Shown here: in pieces, positions 14,633-21,739 of the stretch
Layout: every line of letters starts with the position of its first letter
Position numbering within the stretch: position 1 is the first letter of the stretch
Assembly: GCA_036488085.1 (NCBI GenBank)
Contig: DASXHZ010000077.1
Span: 1-27,178 of the forward strand
Direction of reading: 5' to 3'
Origin: DASXHZ01 sp036488085
GTDB lineage: Bacteria; Acidobacteriota; Thermoanaerobaculia; Gp7-AA8
DNA: 27,178 bases
The notes under the pieces: model-generated
The model's database searches: none
Seen by the model: the letters and a program-made list of their open reading frames with translations, nothing else
Told to the model about the DNA's origin: nothing
Program-made: the position numbers and the translations under genes

Positions 14633-15925
14633 ATGCTCCGTTCCGCGCTCGCCCTCGCTCTTGCACTCGCCATCACGCCCGATCCCCTCATGCAGACGAT
14701 CGAGCGCCTCAACCACGAGGTCGACGACTCGATCAAGCGAGACGCGCAGCCGCGGCTCGATGCGGCGAGGAAGGCGCTCGGCGAAGGACGACGAATGCTC
14801 GCGATCTACCAGACCGCGACCATCCTTCCGCTGATCGAAGGGGCGAAATTCGAGAACGCGCATCCGGCCGCGGAACGGAAGAGCGAGACGAGCTTCGAGG
14901 CGGCGTGGAAGCACGACAGCGGCCTGGAGGCGCTGGGAAAACTCCCGCCGCTCGAGCCGGCGCTGCTCCGCGCCTTCGCGGAAGGCTCAGGAATGCGGCG
15001 CCGCAACTTCTACAACGCCAGTCTCGACTTCTCGCACAGCACCAGCGCGGAGTCCGGCTTCAACTACCTCGGCCGCGCGCACGGCGAAAAGGCGCTCGTG
15101 GCATTCCTGGAGACGCTGTCAACGAACGCGGGAACACCCGCACCACCGCCCCGCCCGCTCGGCCCCGACATCGACTCGCTGCAACACGAACTGCTCGCCG
15201 CCTACCGCCCGCCCGCGTCGATGAAGCGCCACGATGAGTTCATCGTCGCAAGCGCAGTCCTCAAAGAAGCGCGCGAGCTCGACGATGCGGGACTGCGCTA
15301 CGGCGCCCTCTTCCGCTACCTCGACGCCGCGCAACGCGCCGGCCACATCACCGTCACGCCCGCTCCGGCGCCCGGGCTCCGCGAGCACCTCGCGAAATGG
15401 CGCGAGCGGCTCCGGAACACTCCCGGCGATCACTCCATCGCGGAGCTCTTTCTCGAATTCGCCGAGGCCGACCTCGAGTCGGGCGAGCCGCCGGTGATGG
15501 CATCCTCCATCGACTCCTCCGTCCTCCCGCGCTACTTCGCCGCCCTCGGGCCCGCGCCGGCGCAGCGACCCAGACCGAAGGCGCTCGCGCACGTGACCCT
15601 CATCCGCTGGCCATACACGTGAAACCTCTCCGATCCAGCAGGTCTGCTGGCACAAAGCGTCGTTGAAAACTTCGGTGGCCGCGCCGACTTCCGCATCGAG
15701 AACTACGGCAACTCCAAACTCGCGAAGAAGTTCCACATCACCCGCTACCCCGCCGTGTTCGTCAACGAGACCCTGGTCGCGACGCCGAGCGATTTCGGCT
15801 TCTATGGCAAAGACGAGCCGCAGACCGGCGGCCTCTTCGCGCCGCTGCAGACGGAGATGAGCCACGAGCGATTCCGGCACAACCTGACTGCTGCGATTGA
15901 GAAAGAGTTGACGGTTCACCACTGA
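14633..15925 (+). CDS. Probable selenoprotein: thioredoxin-like C-terminal domain with in-frame TGA (Sec330)
   Basis: The frame from ATG 14633 reaches TGA at 15620-15622, then stays open in the same frame to TGA 15923-15925, giving 430 residues with Sec at 330. The N-terminus has a signal-like hydrophobic segment (residues 3-14), then ~290 mainly helical residues with no recognised family. The C-terminal ~110 residues look like a thioredoxin fold: strand VTLIRW, then PYT-Sec-NLS, strand ADFRIENY, helix NSKLAKKF, and HITRYPAVFVN with the likely cis-Pro at 373. Sec330 to Pro373 is 43 residues, close to Cys32-Pro76 of E. coli thioredoxin. No cysteine occurs anywhere, so Sec would be the only redox chalcogen. 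A hairpin matching the bacterial SECIS follows the TGA. Termination at 15622 (329 aa) is the alternative, but it would leave a domain-like, codon-biased tail unexplained. Confidence 0.85.
15620..15650 (+). promoter_or_regulatory. Bacterial SECIS element downstream of the in-frame TGA
   Basis: Counting the TGA as 1-3, bases 16-31 form CCAGCA-GGTC-TGCTGG, a perfect 6-bp stem (15635-15640 with 15645-15650) closed by the loop GGTC. The apical decamer GCAGGTCTGC and its position (19-28) match, as I recall it, the E. coli fdhF SECIS, whose loop G and U at positions 23-24 contact SelB. The bulged U of fdhF at position 17 is absent here. The codons under the stem are less GC-rich at third positions than the rest of the gene, consistent with RNA constraint. 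Confidence 0.85.
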
Positions 15926-15983
15926 GGCACAGAGAACACAGAGAAACTCTGTGACCTCTGCGTCTCTGTGGTGAAGCCTTTTT
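15913..15983 (+). terminator. Nested hairpin plus T-run after the selenoprotein gene
   Basis: The outer stem TTCACCAC (15915-15922) pairs with GTGGTGAA (15968-15975). An inner perfect 7-bp stem CACAGAG (15937-15943) pairs with CTCTGTG (15947-15953) around AAA. TTTTT follows at 15979-15983, which suits an intrinsic terminator for the selenoprotein transcript. The left arm includes the last codons (VHH) and the stop. The ACAGAGA-rich sequence looks like a dispersed repeat captured as a terminator. Confidence 0.6.
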
Positions 15984-16794
15984 AGACCGCGCGACGCAGC
16001 CGCGCACTAGCCGGTGTGACGCCGTACTGCGCCTTGAAGCAGCGGCCGAAGTGCGCCTGATCGTAGAAGCCGGCGTCGACGGCGATCGACTTGATCGGCT
16101 CATTCGTCTGCAGCAGCGCCTCGCGCGCGTGTCCGAGCCGGCAGCGACGCAGATACGAGCCGACCGAGGTGCTGTGGAAGCGGCGGAACGCGGCGGCGAG
16201 CGTCGCGGGATGCACGCCGACGTGCGTCGCGACCGCCGCGAGCGAGATCGGCTGCTGCCACGACGTCTCGATGAAATGCACCGCATCCGGCAGCCATTGC
16301 GGCGCGACCGTACTCCCGGTGGCGAGCAGGCGTTCCGTCCGCGTCAGGAGCAGGAGCGCCCATGCTTCCAGCGCCGTGACCGCCGAGGCGTCGGCGCGGC
16401 GCAACTCGCGGACGAGCTCCGCGCGTACCTCGTCGATGAGGAGCGACTGGAGCTGTGCCGGCCCGATCGAAAGATGCTCGAGCCGGTCGTACCGACAGCG
16501 CTCGACCGTGACGATCAGCGTGAGCGCCGGATCGTCGCCAATGACCGCGTTCTCATGCGCCTCCCCCGCGGGACGAAACCACGTCTGTCCCGCGCGCAGC
16601 GTGTGACGTCCGGTGCGGCACGCCTCGACATACGTCCCCTCGAGGAGGAAGTAGATCTGCGCCCCCTCGTGCGCGTGGCTCCCGACGCGCAACGACGGCG
16701 GCATCAGCACCTCCTCGACGGAGAGTCCGTCGAAGGCCCGGCCGCGCAGCACCTTCCCAAAGGTATGCGCCTGGACGAGCGTGCAGTCGGTCAC
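15982..16794 (-). CDS. AraC-family transcriptional regulator with cupin sensor
   Basis: This is a 270-residue protein. The N-terminal ~100 residues form a cupin-like sensor (LRVGSHAHEGAQIYFLLEGTY, followed by TWFRPAGEAHEN). The C-terminal ~100 residues carry two AraC helix-turn-helix units: ISLAAVATHVGVHPATLAAAFRRF, then IKSIAVDAGFYDQAHFGRCFKAQYGVTPA. The start is a GTG at 16794. Such regulators bind promoters in response to a ligand held by the cupin. Likely targets are itself or neighbours, but no operator could be identified. Its stop overlaps the T-run of the converging selenoprotein terminator. Confidence 0.92.
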   Translation of the reverse strand: MTDCTLVQAHTFGKVLRGRAFDGLSVEEVLMPPSLRVGSHAHEGAQIYFLLEGTYVEACRTGRHTLRAGQTWFRPAGEAHENAVIGDDPALTLIVTVERCRYDRLEHLSIGPAQLQSLLIDEVRAELVRELRRADASAVTALEAWALLLLTRTERLLATGSTVAPQWLPDAVHFIETSWQQPISLAAVATHVGVHPATLAAAFRRFHSTSVGSYLRRCRLGHAREALLQTNEPIKSIAVDAGFYDQAHFGRCFKAQYGVTPASARLRRAV

Positions 16795-16888
16795 GGCATG
16801 AATATACGAAGCGTTGCCGGCGAGGTTTGCAGTACGCGCGTCGCGTTCTTTGTACGGGGGAGGGCCGAAGCGCGGCGCAAGCGACGCG

Positions 16889-18388
16889 TCAGTCCCAGTG
16901 CTTCAGTTGCGGCCAAGCCGACTGCAGCGTGAAGCCGCGCGGCTTCTGGACCCAGAAGAGCGTGAAGTGCTCCTGCGCCATGGCGTATGGATGGCCGATT
17001 TCCGCCATCGGCTTCACGACCTCGAACTTCTCTTCCAGCGTCTTCCGGTCGTCGCCGAGGACCAGGAGCGAGTCGCCGGTGTACTGGCGCGGGCCCCAGA
17101 ACCAGTAACTGAGGTGACCGCCGATCGACTTCGGGAGGCCGTATTGGGGGCCGTAGAAATCGATCGCGCCCGCTTGGCCGTAGTCGTTCCCGAAAATCCC
17201 GGTCTTCGCGCGGACGTCGGGCGGGAGGCTGAAGTACGCGCGCGCGACGGTGGCGACCATCTCCGGCCAGCCGAAACGGTCGGCGAAGAACTGCGGCATC
17301 GACGTCGTGCGCCGGTGCTCGAACTTCGGCTGCTGGATGTGCATGAACTTCGTGTAGGCGAAGTAGGCGTTGGGCGGGAGAACCGGGACGCCGATCGGTG
17401 CGATGACCAGTCCCACGATGACGATCGCCGGGACGTACGTCGCGCGCAGCCATCGCCGCGATTCCGAGGTGCGCTCGACGGCGACGCCGCCCGCGCCGAT
17501 CAGCATCACGAACGCCGGCAGCAGGTAATAGAAACGGCCGTTCGCGAGGAGCAACACCGTCAACGCGACGAGCCACGTCAGCCCGATTGCGCGGTAGCGT
17601 TTCAGCGATCCATACAGCAGCGAAACCAGGCCCGCGATCCAGAGCGGCGCCGCCATCGGATTCAGCAGCAGCACGTCCCACAGCAGGAACACGACCGGGT
17701 TCATCTTCACGTCGCGGCCGTTGCGTTTGATGTTCTCCAGCATCTCGATGTGCGGGAAGCCGTGCCCGATCTCCCACAGCAGGTTGGGAAAGACGATCGC
17801 GAACGCGATCACGCCGGCGAGGACGAACCAGCGGTTGAACATCAGCCGCCGGTCGTCCGTCACCAGCAACGAGACCACGACCGCGAAGCCGAAGACGAGC
17901 ATCGTGTGCTTGTTCAAGAGGCCGATGCCGCCGAGCACGCCGAACCACGGCCAGAGCCGCGTGTTGCCGGTGTTGATGATGCGGATGACGACCAGCGCCG
18001 CACCGCCCCAAACCAGCGGCTCGATCGAGTTCATGCAGAGGTAGCTGCAGGTCGCCAGGTAGCCGGGCGACAGCAGCGCCACGAGCGCTGCAACGCTCTG
18101 CGCAAACTTCCCGCCCCCGAGCTCCCGCGCGATCGCCGCCGCCAGCAACACGATCCCCGCCGCCGCAAGCGAAGGAAAGAGCCGGATCGCGTACGCCGAG
18201 TCGCCGAACAGATGCCGCGTCAGCCACGCCTGAAACGCCGTGAGCGGCGGCATGTCGACATACCCCCACGCCAGATGCTGCCCGCAAGCGAGAAAGTAGA
18301 TCTCGTCGATGAAAAACCCATACAGCTTCGCCGTCGCCTCATGAAACGCGAACGCGATGGCGGCGAGGAGAAGGACGACCCGGTTCAT
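16889..18388 (-). CDS. Glycosyltransferase family 39/ArnT-like integral membrane protein
   Basis: This 499-residue polytopic protein has about ten membrane helices in the first ~330 residues and a soluble C-terminal domain. GFFIDEIYFLACGQHLAWGYVDMPPL near residue 25 contains the acidic pair and the YxDxPPL motif of the first periplasmic loop in PMT/ArnT-type transferases. These enzymes transfer sugars from polyprenyl-phosphate donors to lipids or proteins on the outer face of the inner membrane. The acceptor is unknown. It is followed 94 nt later by the AraC gene on the same strand. No sugar-synthesis genes are adjacent. Confidence 0.88.
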   Translation of the reverse strand: MNRVVLLLAAIAFAFHEATAKLYGFFIDEIYFLACGQHLAWGYVDMPPLTAFQAWLTRHLFGDSAYAIRLFPSLAAAGIVLLAAAIARELGGGKFAQSVAALVALLSPGYLATCSYLCMNSIEPLVWGGAALVVIRIINTGNTRLWPWFGVLGGIGLLNKHTMLVFGFAVVVSLLVTDDRRLMFNRWFVLAGVIAFAIVFPNLLWEIGHGFPHIEMLENIKRNGRDVKMNPVVFLLWDVLLLNPMAAPLWIAGLVSLLYGSLKRYRAIGLTWLVALTVLLLANGRFYYLLPAFVMLIGAGGVAVERTSESRRWLRATYVPAIVIVGLVIAPIGVPVLPPNAYFAYTKFMHIQQPKFEHRRTTSMPQFFADRFGWPEMVATVARAYFSLPPDVRAKTGIFGNDYGQAGAIDFYGPQYGLPKSIGGHLSYWFWGPRQYTGDSLLVLGDDRKTLEEKFEVVKPMAEIGHPYAMAQEHFTLFWVQKPRGFTLQSAWPQLKHWD

Positions 18389-18539
18389 GTGGGTCGATTA
18401 CGGGAAGGCGAGGGCAAGGTTGCCTGGCTGGCCTCGTTGCGGCTCCTAAACTCGCGGGAACGCGTGGCATCGCTCCTTCCGGCCGCTACGCAGAGTAGAA
18501 GCCGCCATCGTCTTCGATAGCCGCAGGTAAACTCGATTC

Positions 18540-18803
18540 ATGCGAAACGCGTGGCTGCAGTGCGAGGTGAAGCCGGGGATGTTCGAGAACGAAGTTGCGA
18601 TCTGCGTCCGGACAACCGAAGGCCTCGTGCTGTCATTCTTCATGAACGCTGACGCGGTAAAGACGTTCCCGCCGAACAAGAAGGCGATTCGGGTCGAAAT
18701 CGTTGCTCGAAACAACGACTACGGTGTGGTCACGCTGCCGAGCCGCAGCTTTGAAGGACCAAATGTCGCACGCGTTCCCTCGGACGCGTTGCGGTTTGCA
18801 TGA
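18540..18803 (+). CDS. Hypothetical 87-aa protein, first of a coupled pair
   Basis: It begins MRNAWLQCEVKPGMFENEVA and contains alternating strands (AICVRTTEGLVLSFFMN, AIRVEIVARNNDYGVVTLP), suggesting a small beta-rich fold. I recognise no family. The final TGA overlaps the ATG of the next gene (ATGA), so the two products are probably made together and may interact. There is no signal peptide or membrane segment. The gene diverges from the glycosyltransferase gene with ~150 nt between starts. Confidence 0.65.
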   Translation: MRNAWLQCEVKPGMFENEVAICVRTTEGLVLSFFMNADAVKTFPPNKKAIRVEIVARNNDYGVVTLPSRSFEGPNVARVPSDALRFA

Positions 18804-19147
18804 TTCTCTCGAATGACGGGATCCAACAGGCGCTCGACGCCGGCGATCTCGCGATTACACCCGAACCATCTCCCCGGCGTCCGACCGAGGATGACGAAGT
18901 GGAGAAGTACAAAGTAGTTCGGATTGCCGACGAAATCGTGGTCGATCTCTTGAAAGAGGCCTGTGGGATCGACTGCGCGCAAGCATCCGAGGGAGGAATC
19001 GAGATCAAGACGGTTGAGAACGTGCCCATCCCTGTTGGACGGAAGGAACTGCTGATCAGAACGAAGCAGACGGAGCGCCCGAGCGATGCCGCCGACGTCC
19101 AGTTCCTTCGATTCCGAATCGCGGCGGAGACGGAGCTCTCAAAGTAA
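18800..19147 (+). CDS. Hypothetical 115-aa protein with dCTP-deaminase-like N-terminus
   Basis: The first ~20 residues (MILSNDGIQQALDAGDLAI) closely resemble the N-terminus of dCTP deaminase/dUTPase-like proteins (MILSDxxIxxALxxGxL pattern). The rest (EVEKYKVVRIADEIVVDLL and beyond) lacks the deaminase signature residues I would expect. It is also much shorter than the usual ~180-190 residues. It may be a diverged or truncated relative, or chance similarity. It is translationally coupled to the 87-aa gene and followed by a cluster of strong hairpins. Confidence 0.6.
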   Translation: MILSNDGIQQALDAGDLAITPEPSPRRPTEDDEVEKYKVVRIADEIVVDLLKEACGIDCAQASEGGIEIKTVENVPIPVGRKELLIRTKQTERPSDAADVQFLRFRIAAETELSK

Positions 19148-19180
19148 CTGCTGCGCTCGAGACACCGTTCTCAGTGGGGC

Positions 19181-19400
19181 GCCGGCGGCTCGCCGGCGTG
19201 GCCGCGCGCCAGCGCGGCTCTTCCTCCGCTTGGCGAATTCACCACTCCTTCTCCCTCCGGGAGAAGGTGTCGCGAAGCGCCGGATGAGGGGCATGGCTCT
19301 CGCGAAAAACAAGAAATCTCGTTTTGTGCGCGACGCACGCCCCTCACCCGCCGCTCCGCGGCACCCCGAGGGAGAGGGGATTGGTGATCATCACGTCCGC
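19181..19400. repeat. Intergenic cluster of perfect hairpins (dispersed-repeat region)
   Basis: Three perfect stem-loops occur in order: 19181-19197 (7-bp stem, loop GCT), 19201-19218 (7-bp stem, loop GCCA) and 19247-19267 (9-bp stem CCTTCTCCC/GGGAGAAGG, loop TCC). ATGAGGGGC near 19284 pairs with GCCCCTCA near 19340. There is no long coding frame with convincing composition. It separates two convergent gene pairs and may terminate both. The CTTCTCCCTCCGGGAGAAG element resembles widespread bacterial intergenic repeats. Confidence 0.65.
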
Positions 19401-19417
19401 TCACCTCCTCCGTCCCC

Positions 19418-19912
19418 TCACCTCCGCCGCCCCCGGCTCCCCTGCGCTTCGCGACGTGCTTCCTGAAGGCTGCGGAACTGCGCGGCGGCGAGGCTGTCGG
19501 GACCTTGCTCCTGCGCCTGGCGTTTGACTTCGTGGAACACCGCGCGGTCGCGCTCCTCCGTTTCCCTCTCCTCCGCCTGCTGGAACTCGACGTGCTGCGC
19601 CCAATTCGCCTTCGTGTCTTCGCACGTCGCCTTCACGATGAGGCGCTCTTCCACCCCCTTCTCGATGAGGAGCGCCACGATATCTGGATCCATCGGGAAA
19701 GTGAGCTGCACCTCGCGGTTGCGCAGACGGCGCGCGAGCCGCAGGAGATCGTTGTCGCTCGCCCATCGCGGCGGGAGCGGAGCCCAGATGCCGCCGCGCG
19801 AGACGTAGCCGGCGACGCGCTCGAAGAAGCGGATCATGGCGTCGTACGACGCGTCGTTCGCAATCCGGCGGTGCTCCGGGTGATTGAGCTGTTTGAGGAC
19901 TGGCCTTTTCAT
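19418..19912 (-). CDS. Hypothetical hydrophilic 164-aa protein
   Basis: The start ATG at 19912 follows a purine-rich AGAGAGAG stretch; an upstream in-frame ATG at 19987 would run through the hairpin at 19938-19970 and is less likely. The N-terminal part (MKRPVLKQLNHPEHRRIAND) is basic. The middle contains WAPLPPRWASDNDLLRLARRLRNREVQLTF, and the C-terminal ~60 residues are a charged, probably coiled-coil helix (FQQAEERETEERDRAVFHEV) ending in an Arg-rich tail. The family is not recognised. It lies downstream of the 198-aa gene on the same strand. Confidence 0.65.
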   Translation of the reverse strand: MKRPVLKQLNHPEHRRIANDASYDAMIRFFERVAGYVSRGGIWAPLPPRWASDNDLLRLARRLRNREVQLTFPMDPDIVALLIEKGVEERLIVKATCEDTKANWAQHVEFQQAEERETEERDRAVFHEVKRQAQEQGPDSLAAAQFRSLQEARREAQGSRGRRR

Positions 19913-19937
19913 CTCTCTCTCTTTTCCGGCGGGAAAT

Positions 19938-19970
19938 GAGCGGGCGCGCTCATGGCGAACGCGCCCGCTC
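19938..19970. terminator. 11-bp perfect hairpin between two minus-strand genes
   Basis: GAGCGGGCGCG (19938-19948) pairs with CGCGCCCGCTC (19960-19970) around an 11-nt loop. It lies in the 79-nt gap between the 198-aa and 164-aa genes. There is no U-tract, so partial termination or RNA stabilisation is possible. Confidence 0.55.
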
Positions 19971-19991
19971 CCCTCCCACCCAATCACATGA

Positions 19992-20588
19992 CTACTTGCT
20001 CACGACCTGCGAAGCGTTCGGCGACGGAGCACTCGGCGCCTGCGTCGTCGGAGGAGTCGAAGGCGGCTGCTGCGGAGCCGGCGTCGCTGACTTCTTGCGG
20101 CGCGCGATCTTCTTCAACCGCTTGATCTCCTCGACGTGCGAGACGAGCACCTCGTTTTCGGGAACCCTGGCGACCTGCGAACCGATAGCGTACGCCTGAG
20201 CGCCGATCGTGGCGAGCGTGTGGCGGCGCATCGCATTCGCACCGGCGAGACCGGTGACGAGATTGCGCGCCTCCTCCTCGACCTGCTTCCAGAGGATCGC
20301 GTTCGCCTGCAGCGTACGGACGGTGTCCAGCGGCTGCCCGATGGCAGACTGGATGACGTCCGAGACATCGATGACGTTCAGCGACGACTGGACGATCGCC
20401 TCCGAGGTTTCCGAGCTGTTCCGCAGCGCCCTCCGCTGCTTCACCGTGAGAGTCCCCACCTCCGGAAGCTGCGCGCGCATCGCACGAATCTGCGCGATCG
20501 CGGCATCCGGGGTGATCGTCGTTTGCGGCTGCGGCGTATCCGCAGCGGCGTTGGGAGTGGTACTGCTGTTATTGAGGATGAAGTTCAT
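19992..20588 (-). CDS. Hypothetical helical 198-aa protein
   Basis: ATG 20588 follows a strong ribosome binding site (GAAGGAGAA, ~7 nt upstream), which decides the start; an ATG at 20777 would add 63 residues of unlikely composition. The N-terminal ~30 residues are Asn/Thr/Pro-rich, residues ~35-150 are predicted helical (AIAQIRAMRAQLPEVGTLTV, VEEEARNLVTGLAGANAMRR), then a basic patch (KRLKKIARRKK) and a Pro/Ser/Thr-rich tail follow. The family is not recognised. A near-consensus promoter ~280 nt upstream suggests strong expression with a structured leader. Confidence 0.7.
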   Translation of the reverse strand: MNFILNNSSTTPNAAADTPQPQTTITPDAAIAQIRAMRAQLPEVGTLTVKQRRALRNSSETSEAIVQSSLNVIDVSDVIQSAIGQPLDTVRTLQANAILWKQVEEEARNLVTGLAGANAMRRHTLATIGAQAYAIGSQVARVPENEVLVSHVEEIKRLKKIARRKKSATPAPQQPPSTPPTTQAPSAPSPNASQVVSK

Positions 20589-20726
20589 GTCGTTCTCCTT
20601 CTCTCGGTTGACCGACCGAGACGGGTTGGGAGACCGGCGGACGACACATGACTGAACTCGAGGAGTGCATGGCGGCCACCGGCTGGAAGTTTCGGCAAAG
20701 CGCCGCACCTTCCGAGTTGATGATTG

Positions 20727-20749
20727 CCGGAGGTTGCGCAAACCTCCGG
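20727..20749 (-). other. 9-bp perfect stem-loop in the leader of the 198-aa gene
   Basis: CCGGAGGTT (20727-20735) pairs with AACCTCCGG (20741-20749) around GCGCA. It lies about 115-130 nt downstream of the predicted transcription start and ~140 nt before the ATG. The arms contain the anti-Shine-Dalgarno-like CCTCC and its complement GGAGG. It may be part of a cis-regulatory RNA; no known riboswitch class was recognised. Confidence 0.45.
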
Positions 20750-20873
20750 AGCCCGCGGCAGGAGGAGCACAGCTCAACTCCCGCAGAGATAAAGTCAGTC
20801 GGCCCTACAGCACTGTCGACCTTACCCTTTGGCCGCCAAGTCAACCCATGAAAGCGTTGACCTGTAACCGCGC

Positions 20874-20902
20874 ATATTACCGAGCCCTGCCGGGGTTGTC
20901 AA
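20874..20902 (-). promoter_or_regulatory. Near-consensus sigma70 promoter TTGACA-N17-TAATAT
   Basis: On the minus strand the -35 is a perfect TTGACA (20902-20897), the spacer is exactly 17 nt and the -10 is TAATAT (20879-20874; 5 of 6 consensus bases). The transcription start should be near 20867, giving a ~279-nt 5' leader before the ATG at 20588. It is the strongest promoter match I see in the window. Confidence 0.7.
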
Positions 20903-21260
20903 CACCTTTTTTTCACGACGGCAGAAACGCGCCCAGCACTTCTGATGCTCGGGCACCGCTTCTGTGTGGCGCTGGCAATCCTGCCGGCGGTCTCCTCAGT
21001 TCGAGCGCCAACACCGCCTCGATGGCGGCGATACAGCCGCTAAGCCATCAATTGGTCGGCAGCGGGGAGCCGGCGCCCTGCCGCGAAGGCACGGGGCGGC
21101 CGAGCGAAGAATGTTGGGCGACGTAAACGAAGGAACCACCGACCGAGGCGGCCCCTATCACCCGAGAGGTAGCAAAATCGGCCGTACCGTCACTCCGAGA
21201 GGAAGAGCAGTCATCGAGAGAGATCTCGATCTAACCACGCCGTTTTATGAGGAGCCTTCC
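20903..21260. other. Intergenic stretch, no gene supported
   Basis: This 358-nt stretch lies between the minus-strand promoter and the 60-aa zinc-finger gene. It includes a TTTTTTT run at 20906-20912 and a GC-rich section at 21000-21120 with the weak inverted pair CGCCAACA / TGTTGGGCG. A 13-nt string (21095-21107) recurs at 25464-25476. Open frames here have no convincing start, composition or domain. No tRNA or known RNA family was recognised. Confidence 0.5.
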
Positions 21261-21443
21261 ATGAAAGGACGTTTGAACTCACCAGCGCCGCAATGGCATC
21301 TTGCGATGACCAACAACGGCCCGATCGCGGGTTCGGGACGATGCAAAGCATGCAGCTGTCGCGGTTACCGGCCGAATAACCCGAAGAATGACTACTGCCA
21401 CGACTGCGGCCACTCGTGGTACATGCACGAGAGTGTCGGATGA
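21261..21443 (+). CDS. Small zinc-ribbon-like protein, 60 aa
   Basis: The ATG follows GAGGAG with a 6-nt spacing. The C-terminal half reads CKACSCRGY, then DYCHDCGHSWYMH: two paired-Cys knuckles about 17 residues apart with flanking His, enough for one zinc site. The N-terminal half (MKGRLNSPAPQWHLAMTNNG) has no feature. The family is not recognised. It is the first of three small plus-strand genes and marks the change to lower-GC accessory DNA. Confidence 0.65.
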   Translation: MKGRLNSPAPQWHLAMTNNGPIAGSGRCKACSCRGYRPNNPKNDYCHDCGHSWYMHESVG

Positions 21444-21508
21444 GACAGCGCTAATAATCCACGTGTCGAGGCAGCCGCCGCAAGTGTGTACCTCAGAAAG
21501 GACGATTA

Positions 21509-21739
21509 ATGCCTACGTATAAGGTGGTGCCGTTCGTAGCGTCAGTCGGAACGAACGAAGGCTCCCAGCAGGCAGCGAGTCAGCTGGAGGATCTAATCAA
21601 GGGTTTCACGAATTCAGGCTGGGAGTATGTTCGGCTCGAGAGTGTCGAAACGTATATCGCTGGTAATACGGGCTGCCTGGGTCTAGGGGCAACGCCGGCG
21701 CGACTCGTGTCGTATTCAATGGTTGTGTTTCGGCAGTGA
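21509..21739 (+). CDS. Small DUF4177-like protein, 76 aa
   Basis: The ATG is preceded by AAAGGAC with good spacing. The sequence YKVVPFVASV, then SQLEDLIKGFTNSGWEYVRLESVETY, follows the pattern of DUF4177-type small proteins (YKVVPF, a central LExxI helix, then GWExV). It ends with a strand SYSMVVFRQ. The function is unknown; these proteins are often found near membrane or envelope genes. Its TGA overlaps the GTG start of the YidD-like gene, indicating coupling. Confidence 0.65.
   Translation: MPTYKVVPFVASVGTNEGSQQAASQLEDLIKGFTNSGWEYVRLESVETYIAGNTGCLGLGATPARLVSYSMVVFRQ

Noticed and set aside
15620..15622. Simple nonsense mutation or pseudogene at the in-frame TGA
   Set aside because: The SECIS-like hairpin in exact register, the active-site position and the intact downstream codon bias all favour recoding. 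It remains the main alternative until homologues are checked.
16814..18520. 568-codon open frame on the plus strand opposite the glycosyltransferase gene
   Set aside because: Its product is Arg/Asp/Glu/Gln/His-rich without domains and exactly mirrors a well-supported membrane protein on the minus strand. High-GC genes commonly leave such antisense open frames.
21005..21119. Integron attC-like site (CGCCAAC ... GTTGGGC)
   Set aside because: Only the outermost bases pair. The left core does not fit RYYYAAC, the internal L boxes are not convincing, and no integrase is present.
20665..21126. Plus-strand 153-codon frame in the intergenic region
   Set aside because: No ribosome binding site, low-complexity composition, and it runs opposite the strong minus-strand promoter and its leader.
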